A DNA stretch of 22,878 nucleotides, taken from contig CAZRMT010000015.1 in the NCBI GenBank assembly GCA_964601265.1, positions 1-22,878 of the forward strand. The letters are read 5' to 3'. The position numbers were made by a program, and so were the translations under genes. Below the pieces are notes generated by a model. That model was not told the DNA's origin. It was given only the letters and a program-made list of their open reading frames with translations, and did not search any database. How positions within the stretch are numbered: the first letter of the stretch is position 1; every line of letters starts with the position of its first letter. The stretch comes from UBA4675 sp964601265. GTDB taxonomy: Bacteria > Bacillota > Clostridia > Christensenellales > Borkfalkiaceae. Shown here in pieces: positions 15,469 through 22,822 of the stretch.

Positions 15469-16083
15469 ATGGGATTTATCGGTAGTTTATTATTAGACGT
15501 CATCTTAATTTCATTGCTTATACTGTTAATCGTATACAGCATAAAAAAAGGCTTCAGCGGTTCTTTGGGCGGGGTGATATTCGCAATTCTCGCTCTCGGG
15601 CTTGCCGGTGCGCTTGCTTATTTGATTTACAGCGTCGGATTTTATGATAAATTGGGTTGGCAATCGGGCTTGGAACAATCGTTCTCGGGAATAGACGAAA
15701 CTTTTTCGGGTGCGGACAACGACGGAAAAATCGCTAGCATTTTAGCTATGGTCGTTTTTGTGCTTATAGGTTTTATAGTTTGTTATATCCTCGTAAGGAT
15801 TTTGTTTTTCCTTTTAGGAAAGCTTGTTAAAAAATGTAGAGATTTAAAAGGTTTTGCCGTAGTCGACTCCGTTTTAGGCGTGGTTGTAAACGTTGGAATT
15901 TTCGTTGCGATTATTCTTTGCTTGTTCGCGTTTTTCCATGCGTTCACGGGAAGCAATCATTTTGTGAACGTTCGTGAATTTTTAGACTCCACGTACTTAA
16001 CTAAACTCCTTTATAAAATCAATCCGTTAAACGATATGTTCGACGGGTTCGGACTTGTCGAAACGTTTGACAAATACTTTTAA
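15469..16083 (+). CDS. CvpA-like integral membrane protein
   Basis: A 204-residue membrane protein with four predicted helices (about residues 5-24, 32-56, 88-117 and 130-158). The opening LLLDVILISLLILLIVYSIKKGFSG and the later DLKGFAVVDSVLGVVVNVGI match the pattern of the CvpA family (small membrane proteins first seen in colicin V production). Their exact function in Gram-positives is unresolved. The promoter is a perfect consensus, but no ribosome binding site is visible before the ATG. The gene ends at a clear hairpin, which is also right before the next start codon. Family call by pattern only. Confidence 0.7.
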   Translation: MGFIGSLLLDVILISLLILLIVYSIKKGFSGSLGGVIFAILALGLAGALAYLIYSVGFYDKLGWQSGLEQSFSGIDETFSGADNDGKIASILAMVVFVLIGFIVCYILVRILFFLLGKLVKKCRDLKGFAVVDSVLGVVVNVGIFVAIILCLFAFFHAFTGSNHFVNVREFLDSTYLTKLLYKINPLNDMFDGFGLVETFDKYF

Positions 16084-16095
16084 TTGATAAAAAAT

Positions 16096-16127
16096 AAGGG
16101 CTTGTTCAAAGCCCTTTTTGTCTTTTT
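16096..16127 (+). terminator. Terminator hairpin adjoining the LRR gene start
   Basis: AAGGGCTT (16096-16103) pairs with AAGCCCTT (16109-16116) around GTTCA, followed by TTTGTCTTTTT. It lies 12 bases past the CvpA-like gene, and its U-tract ends six bases before the ATG of the repeat protein. There is no room for a promoter between it and that start codon. Confidence 0.8.
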
Positions 16128-16133
16128 ACGGAT

Positions 16134-19100
16134 ATGAAATACAAATTTTTAACAAGAAAAATAGTAAGTTTGTTGTTGACGGCGCTTATGGTTTTAAGCG
16201 CGGTTTTCGTATGCGTTATAAAAGACGAAAAAACAATGGTTTCGGCTTCTAGCGAAACCGATTACGAAACGCAACCCTTGGACGAGCTGTTCGAGTTTTC
16301 TTACGGCGACGATGGTTATTATATTTCGGCATATAAAGGCGACCAATGCAATATCGAAATTCCCGATTATTACAACGGCGACAAGGTGTTGGGCATTCAA
16401 GACGCTCCGTACAATAAAAGCGGAGTGTTCGAAGGGAATAAAAACATAATTTCGGTAAAAATGGGCAAAAATTCGGTTTGTATCGGCAAAAGAGCTTTTT
16501 ACGGTTGTGAAAATCTAGAAGACTTTGAGTTTTGCGATAAAACGGAATACGTCGGGAGAAACGCTTTTTACGGTTGTTCTTCGTTAGAAAAAATAGATTT
16601 GCCTTCTACCGTTACTTACGTAGGGTGGTACGCCTTTACCGGTACCGCTTGGTATGAAAACGCCGTAGCCGAAGCAAAAGAAAAATACGACGAAAACCCC
16701 TTGTGTATATATATAAATCACGTATTGTTAGATCTTGTGAGCGTTAACGACGGCGAGTTGTCTTCCGTGAGAGAGGGAACTACTGTTTTTGCGGAGTATT
16801 CGTTGATGAACGGAAACAGAAAAAAAATAGCCAACTTAAAAAAAGTGGTTATTCCTTCTTCCGTTAAGTATATAAACGGATATTGTTTCGGTTGGAAAGA
16901 GGCTTCTTCTAAAGAACAGTCCGATGTTGCCGTTTTGGAAATAAAGGGCGATGTTATAATCGGCGAAAAAGCTTTCGGAAGTATATCGAATTCTTTAAAC
17001 GAAAAAAATTCTGTGCAATTCGGTTATGAAAACGGCATACATTACGTGGGCGACAGAGCGACTTCTTTTAACGATCAACTAGGGAAAGAAATTACGCTAA
17101 AAGACGGAATTACCGAAATATCCGACGGAGCGTTTACTAAAAAACGTACGACGGAAGGGAATTATAAAACGATGTATTTAGATAATACTTTAATAGAAAG
17201 CGTCGTAATTCCCGCAAGCGTAAAAAGAATAGGAAAAAACGCTTTTACGCAGTGTATAAATCTAAAAAAAGTGGTATATCTCGGCGACGATTTAACGATA
17301 GATGAAAACGCCTTTGCGTCGTGTGAAAACCTCGTTGAGTTCGAGGGGATAGATAAAGTAAAATCAATAGGATATTTGTGTTTTTACGATTGCAAAAAAT
17401 TAGAAAAAGTAACGCTTACCTCTTGTAAAATAGGCGCAGAAGCTTTTAAAAACTGTTCGTCTTTAGTCGTAGAGCTAGGGAGTAATTGCAAGATAAAAAG
17501 AGACGCGTTTTCGGGGTGCGACAACGTTCCCGCTAGCGTTATATCTAAAGACGGCGAGAATTACTATTGTTTAAGACAAGAACAAAGTCAAACGGAGCTA
17601 AACGTAACCGCCACAAACGTATATATTGCGGAATTTGCTTTTAAAAACAGCGATATAACCACGGTGGATATAAAAGCCGACAAGATAGAGATAGGAAAGG
17701 GAGCGTTCGAGCTTTGCGAAGAACTGACGACGGTTACGGTAAATCAGCCGATAGAGTTATCCGATTTGCTTTTTTACGGAGATAAAAAGCTTGCCTTATT
17801 AAATTTCATCCCGACGGGAGTAGGGGAATACAGCCTTGCGTTTACGCAAGTTTCCGATGTTGATTTTTCAAAAGCGGAGTATTTTTCGGATTATGCGTTG
17901 ACGGATAGTAAAATTTCCTCCGTGTCCGTAATCGGCGTACAAGGAGAAAGTATTTCGCCGTATGCGTTTTTCAAGGCGGAAAACCTAATCGAAATCGTCG
18001 GAGAAAATAACGACTGTTATTCGATAGAAAACGGCGTACTGTATAATAACGACAAAACCGTTTTGCTAGCTTATCCCGTGAAAAAGTCGGGAGAAATAAA
18101 TTTACCTTCTACGATAAATAAAATAGGCGATTGTGCGTTTGCGTTCGTTAATTTCGGCGAAAAAACGATAGAGTTAAGCGTAGACTATATCGGCGAAAGA
18201 GCCTTTTATTCCGTTAAAGCGAAAGGCGTAAAAATAACCGCCGACACGTTATTTGTAGACGAAAAAGCGTTTTATAAAGCCGAGATGGATAGTTTTGACT
18301 TCGGCGAAGAAATCGAGCAAAAGAACGGAACGGTAAAATATAAGGCGTTTGCGTATTCTTCTTTAAAAAGCGTTAACTTATCCGTTGCGGAGTGCAATCC
18401 TTTTATTTTTAAAGGTTGTTCTTCGTTGAAAAAGGTTGTTTTTGCCTTTAAAAACGACTTATACGTCAACTTCGGTTATTTATTCGGAAACGATTATTTT
18501 AACGGTTCAACTCTTTGCGTGCAGTCTAAAACGACTGAAAAAAGGGTAAAATATTATATCCCTTCCGTTGAAGAAGTTGTCGTTAAAGGTAAAAAAATCG
18601 GAATGGGCGCTTTTATGTCGATGGACGGATTGAAGAAAGCGACTTTAACCGAGGGTATAGAAAAAATCGGAACAAAGGCGTTTGTTTCTTGTGAATCGCT
18701 TGAAGAGGTTGTTATTCCCTCTACCGTACAAACTATCGGCAGTCAAGCGTTTAATTCGTGTAAAGCGTTAATCGAGGTTGAATTGCCTTCGGGAGTTTCC
18801 GTCGGTTCGACGGCGTTTGCCTATTGCGAAAATTTAAGTGAAGTTACTTTAAACGGCAATGCGTATTTTGAAAACAGCGTTTTTTCATTCTGCAAAAATC
18901 TAAAAACCGTAAATTTAACGCAAGAATTAACTTTTTCCGATAATGCGTACGGACTTTTGTTCGAGTATGCGGACAACGTTACTTTAAACGGAACGGAAGT
19001 ACCTGAAGAGAGAATAAACGAGTGGAAAAAAATAGTCGTACAAAAACAAGCAAAAGGTTTAAATAAAGCGCAAAAGGTGTCTTTAACTGTGCTTGTAATT

Positions 19101-19250
19101 ACTATAATATTGTTAATAGCTTACTTCGTTTGGATGTTTGCTTTAAAGAAAAAGGAGCGTTATAATAACGCTCGTAACGTTCATCACCATAGCGTTCGCC
19201 GTAATTCGAGCGATAGCGGACACAAAAGTTCGCATAGAGCTAAAAAATAA
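16134..19250 (+). CDS. BspA-type leucine-rich-repeat surface protein with C-terminal membrane anchor
   Basis: A 1038-residue exported protein. Residues 1-38 look like a signal peptide (basic start, hydrophobic core 10-29, likely cut after VSA at 38). Most of the rest, roughly 90-970, is made of BspA-type (LRR_5) repeats with the pattern I...AF.gC..L..v.lPssv..Ig..AF, for example IGKRAFYGCENLEDFEF and IGSQAFNSCKALIEVELPSG. Residues 982-1004 form one membrane helix, and a very basic 34-residue tail (with HHH and many K/R) follows. No LPxTG sorting signal is present. The likely topology is repeats outside, tail in the cytoplasm. BspA repeats in other bacteria mediate adhesion or binding; the ligand here is unknown. 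There is no good Shine-Dalgarno sequence, and a terminator hairpin directly precedes the gene. Confidence 0.88.
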   Translation: MKYKFLTRKIVSLLLTALMVLSAVFVCVIKDEKTMVSASSETDYETQPLDELFEFSYGDDGYYISAYKGDQCNIEIPDYYNGDKVLGIQDAPYNKSGVFEGNKNIISVKMGKNSVCIGKRAFYGCENLEDFEFCDKTEYVGRNAFYGCSSLEKIDLPSTVTYVGWYAFTGTAWYENAVAEAKEKYDENPLCIYINHVLLDLVSVNDGELSSVREGTTVFAEYSLMNGNRKKIANLKKVVIPSSVKYINGYCFGWKEASSKEQSDVAVLEIKGDVIIGEKAFGSISNSLNEKNSVQFGYENGIHYVGDRATSFNDQLGKEITLKDGITEISDGAFTKKRTTEGNYKTMYLDNTLIESVVIPASVKRIGKNAFTQCINLKKVVYLGDDLTIDENAFASCENLVEFEGIDKVKSIGYLCFYDCKKLEKVTLTSCKIGAEAFKNCSSLVVELGSNCKIKRDAFSGCDNVPASVISKDGENYYCLRQEQSQTELNVTATNVYIAEFAFKNSDITTVDIKADKIEIGKGAFELCEELTTVTVNQPIELSDLLFYGDKKLALLNFIPTGVGEYSLAFTQVSDVDFSKAEYFSDYALTDSKISSVSVIGVQGESISPYAFFKAENLIEIVGENNDCYSIENGVLYNNDKTVLLAYPVKKSGEINLPSTINKIGDCAFAFVNFGEKTIELSVDYIGERAFYSVKAKGVKITADTLFVDEKAFYKAEMDSFDFGEEIEQKNGTVKYKAFAYSSLKSVNLSVAECNPFIFKGCSSLKKVVFAFKNDLYVNFGYLFGNDYFNGSTLCVQSKTTEKRVKYYIPSVEEVVVKGKKIGMGAFMSMDGLKKATLTEGIEKIGTKAFVSCESLEEVVIPSTVQTIGSQAFNSCKALIEVELPSGVSVGSTAFAYCENLSEVTLNGNAYFENSVFSFCKNLKTVNLTQELTFSDNAYGLLFEYADNVTLNGTEVPEERINEWKKIVVQKQAKGLNKAQKVSLTVLVITIILLIAYFVWMFALKKKERYNNARNVHHHSVRRNSSDSGHKSSHRAKK

Positions 19251-19916
19251 TTAAGTTGTTTTTCCTGCTATTATTTCACCGCTTTGCCCGTCGAGAAGAA
19301 ACGCCATAATTTTATTGTCGCCTTGGGCAAACCCGACGTAATAAAAATTATATTCGCCTTCCGAGAGTAGTCTTATATATATTTCACATTTATACGAGCC
19401 GTCTTTATATAGCGACGAAATAAAATCTTTTTCGCTGTTTTTAACGCATTTAAGCGCCGTTAACGGACTTATAGTGTCACTTTTCTTAACTGAATACACC
19501 GTAAAAGAGTCGTCTCCGTTTTCCGACGATACGGTAACCTCTATCGAGGTTGTCGGGAGTTTGGATACCAAGACGGTTGCCGTGAGCGAGTTGGAAACGC
19601 TCACGTACGAGAGCGGAGCGGAATACGTTTTTCCGCTATAGGACAGGGTTGCCGTTAAGTTTTTTTCGAAACAGTCTTTTATTTTTACTACGAGGCAAGT
19701 TTTCTTTTCGCCGACAAAACAGTCGTTAACGAACGGAAATTCTTTTTCCTCCGAGTAAACCTCTACCGAATAAGTTTTACCGTTTCCCTTAAAAATATCG
19801 CTTCTCGTTTGAGAAACGGCAGATTGAAGTTGGTCTTGCTTGCAAGAACAGGAACAGACGAATAAAGCGGTAGAAATTAAACCGATTATACATATTATGC
19901 GAATGAATTTTTTCAT
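19251..19916 (-). CDS. Putative lipoprotein of unknown function
   Basis: The 221-residue protein begins with MKKFIRIICIIGLISTALFV and then CSCSC, a lipoprotein signal with the best lipobox VCSC (modified cysteine C23). It should be attached to the outer face of the membrane. I recognise no domain in the rest, which is beta-prone and rich in Ser, Thr, Lys and Glu. It ends with FLLDGQSGEIIAG, a pattern seen at the end of some PepSY-like secreted domains, but that is weak. GAGG precedes the ATG. Its stop codon directly touches that of the LRR gene on the other strand, with no base between. Upstream it is divergent from the next gene, with a 71-base gap. Confidence 0.8.
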   Translation of the reverse strand: MKKFIRIICIIGLISTALFVCSCSCKQDQLQSAVSQTRSDIFKGNGKTYSVEVYSEEKEFPFVNDCFVGEKKTCLVVKIKDCFEKNLTATLSYSGKTYSAPLSYVSVSNSLTATVLVSKLPTTSIEVTVSSENGDDSFTVYSVKKSDTISPLTALKCVKNSEKDFISSLYKDGSYKCEIYIRLLSEGEYNFYYVGFAQGDNKIMAFLLDGQSGEIIAGKTT

Positions 19917-19987
19917 AAATTATCCTCGTTGATATTTTATGAAAGAGAGTTCGAAGAAAATACTATTTTTTTATATACGGAGATATA

Positions 19988-20620
19988 ATGAAGAAAAAAA
20001 TCGTAAAAGTCAGCGTATTGACTTTAATAGTAACGCTGGGATTATATTTTATAGTGTGGAGCGCTATGACGCTGTGTTTTCCCGTAAAAACCGCAGAAAT
20101 TTATTCGTCTATGGGACTGAATAAAACCGCTTGCAAGCTTTACGAGGTAAGCTATAAAAGAAAACCTTCGGTCGGTAGACTTAAAAAGGTCGTCGATTAC
20201 AGCGTAATTACCAAAAATTATAAAAAAGTGGTAAGATACGGAGATTTATTACTTGAAGACGACGCTTTTGACGTAACGTACGAAAACGAGTATTACGGGG
20301 AATTTGTCCTTTATTACGTGAAGGCTTATTATGCGCTTGGAAAGGACGACGCCGTTGAAAAAACGATTGATTTGGTTATAGAAGAGAAAAACGTAGGAGA
20401 TGCAGACGGGGAAACGGTATACGTTCCAAAAAGCAACGGCATTAGGGTGTTAAGCGTTAAATGTTATTTGAAAAAAGATTTAGATTCTCTTAAAAAATTA
20501 AGTGACAAATTGACGCATATTATGGTAGACTATCAAGAGGAAACGGTTTTTAGTTCCGCTATTGAAACGGAGCTTGGAATAATAGACGGTTTTATATCGG
20601 AGCTTGAAAAAACGGAATAG
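19988..20620 (+). CDS. Membrane-anchored protein, possibly TPR-like, unknown function
   Basis: One N-terminal helix (about residues 8-30) anchors a mostly helical 180-residue domain. Segments such as GLNKTACKLYEVSYKRKPSVGRLKK, NYKKVVRYGDLLLED and FVLYYVKAYYALGKDDAVEK recall tetratricopeptide helices, but the repeats are irregular and I cannot assign a family. CGGAGA stands before the ATG at 19988. An earlier ATG at 19939 belongs to another frame. It is divergent from the lipoprotein gene and lies 61 bases before guaA. A role in the envelope together with the LRR protein and lipoprotein is only suggested by position. Confidence 0.75.
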   Translation: MKKKIVKVSVLTLIVTLGLYFIVWSAMTLCFPVKTAEIYSSMGLNKTACKLYEVSYKRKPSVGRLKKVVDYSVITKNYKKVVRYGDLLLEDDAFDVTYENEYYGEFVLYYVKAYYALGKDDAVEKTIDLVIEEKNVGDADGETVYVPKSNGIRVLSVKCYLKKDLDSLKKLSDKLTHIMVDYQEETVFSSAIETELGIIDGFISELEKTE

Positions 20621-20633
20621 TTTAAGTTGAAAT

Positions 20634-20656
20634 ACGTTTTAAGAAAATTTTAAAAC
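20634..20656. repeat. 8-bp inverted repeat before guaA
   Basis: CGTTTTAA (20634-20641) and TTAAAACG (20649-20656) are perfect complements with a GAAAATT loop, 26 bases before the guaA start. It overlaps a weak promoter-like pair, TTGAAA (20626-20631) and TTAAAA (20649-20654) spaced by 17 bases. It could be an operator; AT-rich chance symmetry is the alternative. It has no U-tract in the direction of the genes. Confidence 0.35.
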
Positions 20657-20681
20657 GAAAAAAAATAAAGGAGAAGTAGTT

Positions 20682-21659
20682 ATGGAAGACAAAAGACCTG
20701 ATTCTATGCAAAGAATCACAACAGAGCAATTGGCAAAAGAGTTTATAGAAGAACAAGTCACCGCTTTAAGAAAGCAAATCGGCGATAAAAAAGTATTATT
20801 GGCGTTATCGGGCGGAGTGGATTCCTCGGTGGTGGCGGCTCTTTTAATTAAGGCGATAGGTAAACAACTTACTTGCGTACACGTAAATCACGGACTTCTC
20901 CGTAAAGGCGAACCCGAACAAGTAATAAAAGTGTTTAAAGACGAAATGAACGCAAACCTTATTTACGTTGACGCAGTCGATAGATTTTTGGATAAACTTG
21001 CAGGCGTAACCGACCCCGAAACTAAGAGAAAGGTTATAGGTAAAGAATTTATAGAAGTGTTTGCGGAAGAAGCTAAAAAGTTAGACGGAATTAAATTCCT
21101 CGGACAAGGAACCATTTATCCCGATATTTTGGAAAGCAAGGGAATAAAGGCTCACCACAACGTCGGAGGGCTTCCCAAAGAGCTTGATTTCGAGCTTGTA
21201 GAACCCGTAAAATATTTGTATAAAGACGAAGTAAGAGTAGTCGGAAAAGCGTTAGGATTGCCCGACAATATGGTGTTCCGTCAACCGTTCCCCGGTCCCG
21301 GACTCGGAGTTCGTTGCGTAGGCGCTATCACGAGAGATAGATTAGAGGCCGTTCGTGAGTCGGACGCAATTTTAAGAGAAGAATTCGAAAAGAACGGCTT
21401 AGCGGGCAAAGTGTGGCAATATTTCACAGTTGTTCCCGACTTTAAGTCGACGGGTATTACCGACGGAAAGAGAACGTACGAGTGGTGCGTGGTAATTCGT
21501 GCGGTAAACACGATAGACGCAATAAGCGCAACCGTCGAAAGACTTCCTTGGGATTTAATGGAAAAGCTTACCGACAGAATTACCAAAGAGGTTAAAGGCG
21601 TAAACAGAGTGTTATACGATTTAACGCCGAAGCCGAGCGGAACAATCGAATGGGAGTAA
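20682..21659 (+). CDS. guaA: GMP synthase, ATP-pyrophosphatase subunit only
   Basis: Converts XMP to GMP using ATP and ammonia. The P-loop SGGVDSS of the ATP-pyrophosphatase domain is at residues 43-49, followed by VHVNHGLLRKGE, DPETKRKVIGKEFIEVF, LGQGTIYPDILES, HHNVGGLPKELDFELVEP, YKDEVRVVGKALGLP, RQPFPGPGLGVR and the dimerisation domain ending KPSGTIEWE. At 325 residues it lacks the whole N-terminal glutamine amidotransferase domain of ordinary GuaA (about 510-520), and none lies upstream in any frame. It must use free ammonia or a separate glutaminase subunit, as in the archaeal two-subunit enzyme. AAGGAGA precedes the ATG. No purine riboswitch is seen in the leader. Confidence 0.93.
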   Translation: MEDKRPDSMQRITTEQLAKEFIEEQVTALRKQIGDKKVLLALSGGVDSSVVAALLIKAIGKQLTCVHVNHGLLRKGEPEQVIKVFKDEMNANLIYVDAVDRFLDKLAGVTDPETKRKVIGKEFIEVFAEEAKKLDGIKFLGQGTIYPDILESKGIKAHHNVGGLPKELDFELVEPVKYLYKDEVRVVGKALGLPDNMVFRQPFPGPGLGVRCVGAITRDRLEAVRESDAILREEFEKNGLAGKVWQYFTVVPDFKSTGITDGKRTYEWCVVIRAVNTIDAISATVERLPWDLMEKLTDRITKEVKGVNRVLYDLTPKPSGTIEWE

Positions 21660-21681
21660 AAAGGCAAACCATTAAAAACGA

Positions 21682-21710
21682 TAGACAAAAAGTAAATTTT
21701 TTGATAAATT
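21682..21710 (+). promoter_or_regulatory. Possible promoter of tRNA-Leu
   Basis: TAGACA (21682-21687), 17 bases, TAAATT (21705-21710): nine of twelve consensus positions. It would start transcription about 37 bases before the mature tRNA. It lies between guaA and the tRNA where no other promoter is evident. Confidence 0.4.
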
Positions 21711-21726
21711 AAAATTACAGTAAAAA

Positions 21727-21748
21727 AGAACCGATTTTTATCGGTTCT
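21727..21748. repeat. Perfect inverted repeat before tRNA-Leu
   Basis: AGAACCGA (21727-21734) and TCGGTTCT (21741-21748) form a perfect 8-bp stem with a TTTTTA loop. On the plus strand only AATATG follows, so it is a poor terminator for guaA. On the minus strand TTTTTTACTG follows, giving a good terminator in the antisense direction. It ends five bases before the mature tRNA. Confidence 0.6.
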
Positions 21749-21753
21749 AATAT

Positions 21754-21836
21754 GCGGGTATGGCGGAATTGGTAGACGCGTAAGATTCAGGTTCTTATTC
21801 GAGAGAGTACAGGTTCAAGTCCTGCTACCCGCACCA
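21754..21836 (+). tRNA. tRNA-Leu (anticodon CAG)
   Basis: Acceptor stem GCGGGTA (21754-21760) pairs with TACCCGC (21826-21832), followed by A and an encoded CCA. The D stem is GCG/CGC. The anticodon stem TAAGA/TCTTA holds the loop TTCAGGT with anticodon CAG at 21788-21790, reading CUG. A long variable region (21798-21808) is typical of class II tRNA. The T loop is TTCAAGT with stem ACAGG/CCTGC, whose outermost pair is an A-C mismatch. Length is 83 bases. Confidence 0.95.
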
Positions 21837-21846
21837 AGTCGATATA

Positions 21847-21899
21847 ATCCGAACCAAATCCTTGTAACGAGCGAATGGTTCGGATTTTTCTTTATTCTT
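21847..21899 (+). terminator. Terminator after tRNA-Leu
   Basis: ATCCGAACCA (21847-21856) and TGGTTCGGAT (21876-21885) form a perfect 10-bp stem with a 19-base loop, followed by TTTTCTTTATTCTTT. It ends the tRNA transcript. It also shows that an in-frame ATG at 21875 cannot be the start of the next gene. Confidence 0.85.
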
Positions 21900-21925
21900 T
21901 AAAGATAATTATAGGAAGTTGCGAT

Positions 21926-22822
21926 ATGAAAGGGTTAATATTAATCAATGCTTATTTTAATAACGAAGAATATTTGTATCAAGCCGAACGAATGAAAGAG
22001 GAGTTTGAAAAAAAGAACGTTGTTACGACTATTGAAAGAAATAACGAATTTTCTTTTAAAATAGATAATAATAACGTTTGTAGTAAATACGGCGACTATG
22101 ATTTTATCGTTTATTGGGATAAAGATAAATATATTCTAAATATGTTGCATAAAATCGGGGCAAACGTGTTTAATTCGTATCAGTCTATAATTGATTGCGA
22201 CGATAAAATGACAACGTACGTTGCGTTGGCTAACAATGAAATTCCTCTTGTTAAAACTGTTCCCGGGCTATTTTGTTACGATAAAGACGAAAAAATCCCG
22301 TTACAAGCGGTGCAATCGCTAGAAGCCGAACTTAACTACCCGATTATAGTAAAAAACAGTTACGGGTCGCTAGGCAAAGGCGTTTTTATGGCGAAAGACA
22401 GAGCGGAGCTATTATGCGTTATGGAACAGTTAAAATGTTTTCCGCACCTATTTCAGCAATACGTGAAAACAAGCTACGGTAAAGATTTAAGAATTATCGT
22501 TGTCGGAGATGAGGTTGTCGGCGGAATGATACGTAAATCTAACGGTGATTTCAGGTCTAATATAGGCGTTGGCGGTAGCGGTGAACCGTATTTGCCGTCC
22601 GACGAATTAAAGAAGTTGGCAATTAAGATTAAAAACGTTTTAAAGCTTGATTATTGCGGTATAGATATACTTTTCGGGGAAAACGGTCCGCTGGTATGCG
22701 AAGTAAATTCAAACGCATTTTTCTATACGTTTGAAAAAACAACGAAAATAAACGTTGCCGAAAAATATGCCGACTATATTATCAAGCAAACGTCTTTAAG
22801 AAATAATTTATTATCAAATTAA
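21926..22822 (+). CDS. RimK-like ATP-grasp ligase, substrate unknown
   Basis: A 298-residue ATP-grasp enzyme of the RimK/glutathione-synthetase-like group, which activates a carboxylate as acyl phosphate and joins it to an amine. Visible parts are YPIIVKNSYGSLGKGVF near residue 138 (ATP-binding lysine and glycine-rich loop), LFQQYVKTSYGKDLRIIVVG near 175-193, GGMIRKSNGDFRSNIGVGGS near 200, and GIDILFGENGPLVCEVNSNAFF near 250-266 with the metal-binding Glu and Asn. The first 120 residues are a pre-ATP-grasp domain (MKGLILINAYFNNEEYLYQA). I place the start at 21926, after AGGAAG; the ATG 17 codons earlier lies inside the tRNA terminator. RimK relatives add glutamate to S6, make F420 tails, or modify peptides; no neighbour in the window tells which. 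The flank 22823-22878 holds nothing I can assign. Confidence 0.85.
   Translation: MKGLILINAYFNNEEYLYQAERMKEEFEKKNVVTTIERNNEFSFKIDNNNVCSKYGDYDFIVYWDKDKYILNMLHKIGANVFNSYQSIIDCDDKMTTYVALANNEIPLVKTVPGLFCYDKDEKIPLQAVQSLEAELNYPIIVKNSYGSLGKGVFMAKDRAELLCVMEQLKCFPHLFQQYVKTSYGKDLRIIVVGDEVVGGMIRKSNGDFRSNIGVGGSGEPYLPSDELKKLAIKIKNVLKLDYCGIDILFGENGPLVCEVNSNAFFYTFEKTTKINVAEKYADYIIKQTSLRNNLLSN

Noticed and set aside
16480..19000. Recurrent short nucleotide motifs in the LRR gene as DNA repeats
   Set aside because: They follow from the repeated protein pattern (AF.gC..L) and are too short and diverged to be separate DNA repeats or a CRISPR array.
19939..20124. A 61-codon plus-strand frame overlapping the start of the anchored helical protein gene
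   Set aside because: It is out of frame with the longer gene, has no ribosome binding site, and ends in low-complexity Lys/Arg-rich sequence.
20621..20681. A purine riboswitch in front of guaA
   Set aside because: The leader is only about 60 bases and lacks the conserved loop and junction sequences of the purine aptamer.
21875..21925. An in-frame ATG 17 codons upstream of the ATP-grasp gene start
   Set aside because: It falls inside the stem and U-tract region of the tRNA-Leu terminator and has no ribosome binding site; the ATG at 21926 has AGGAAG before it.
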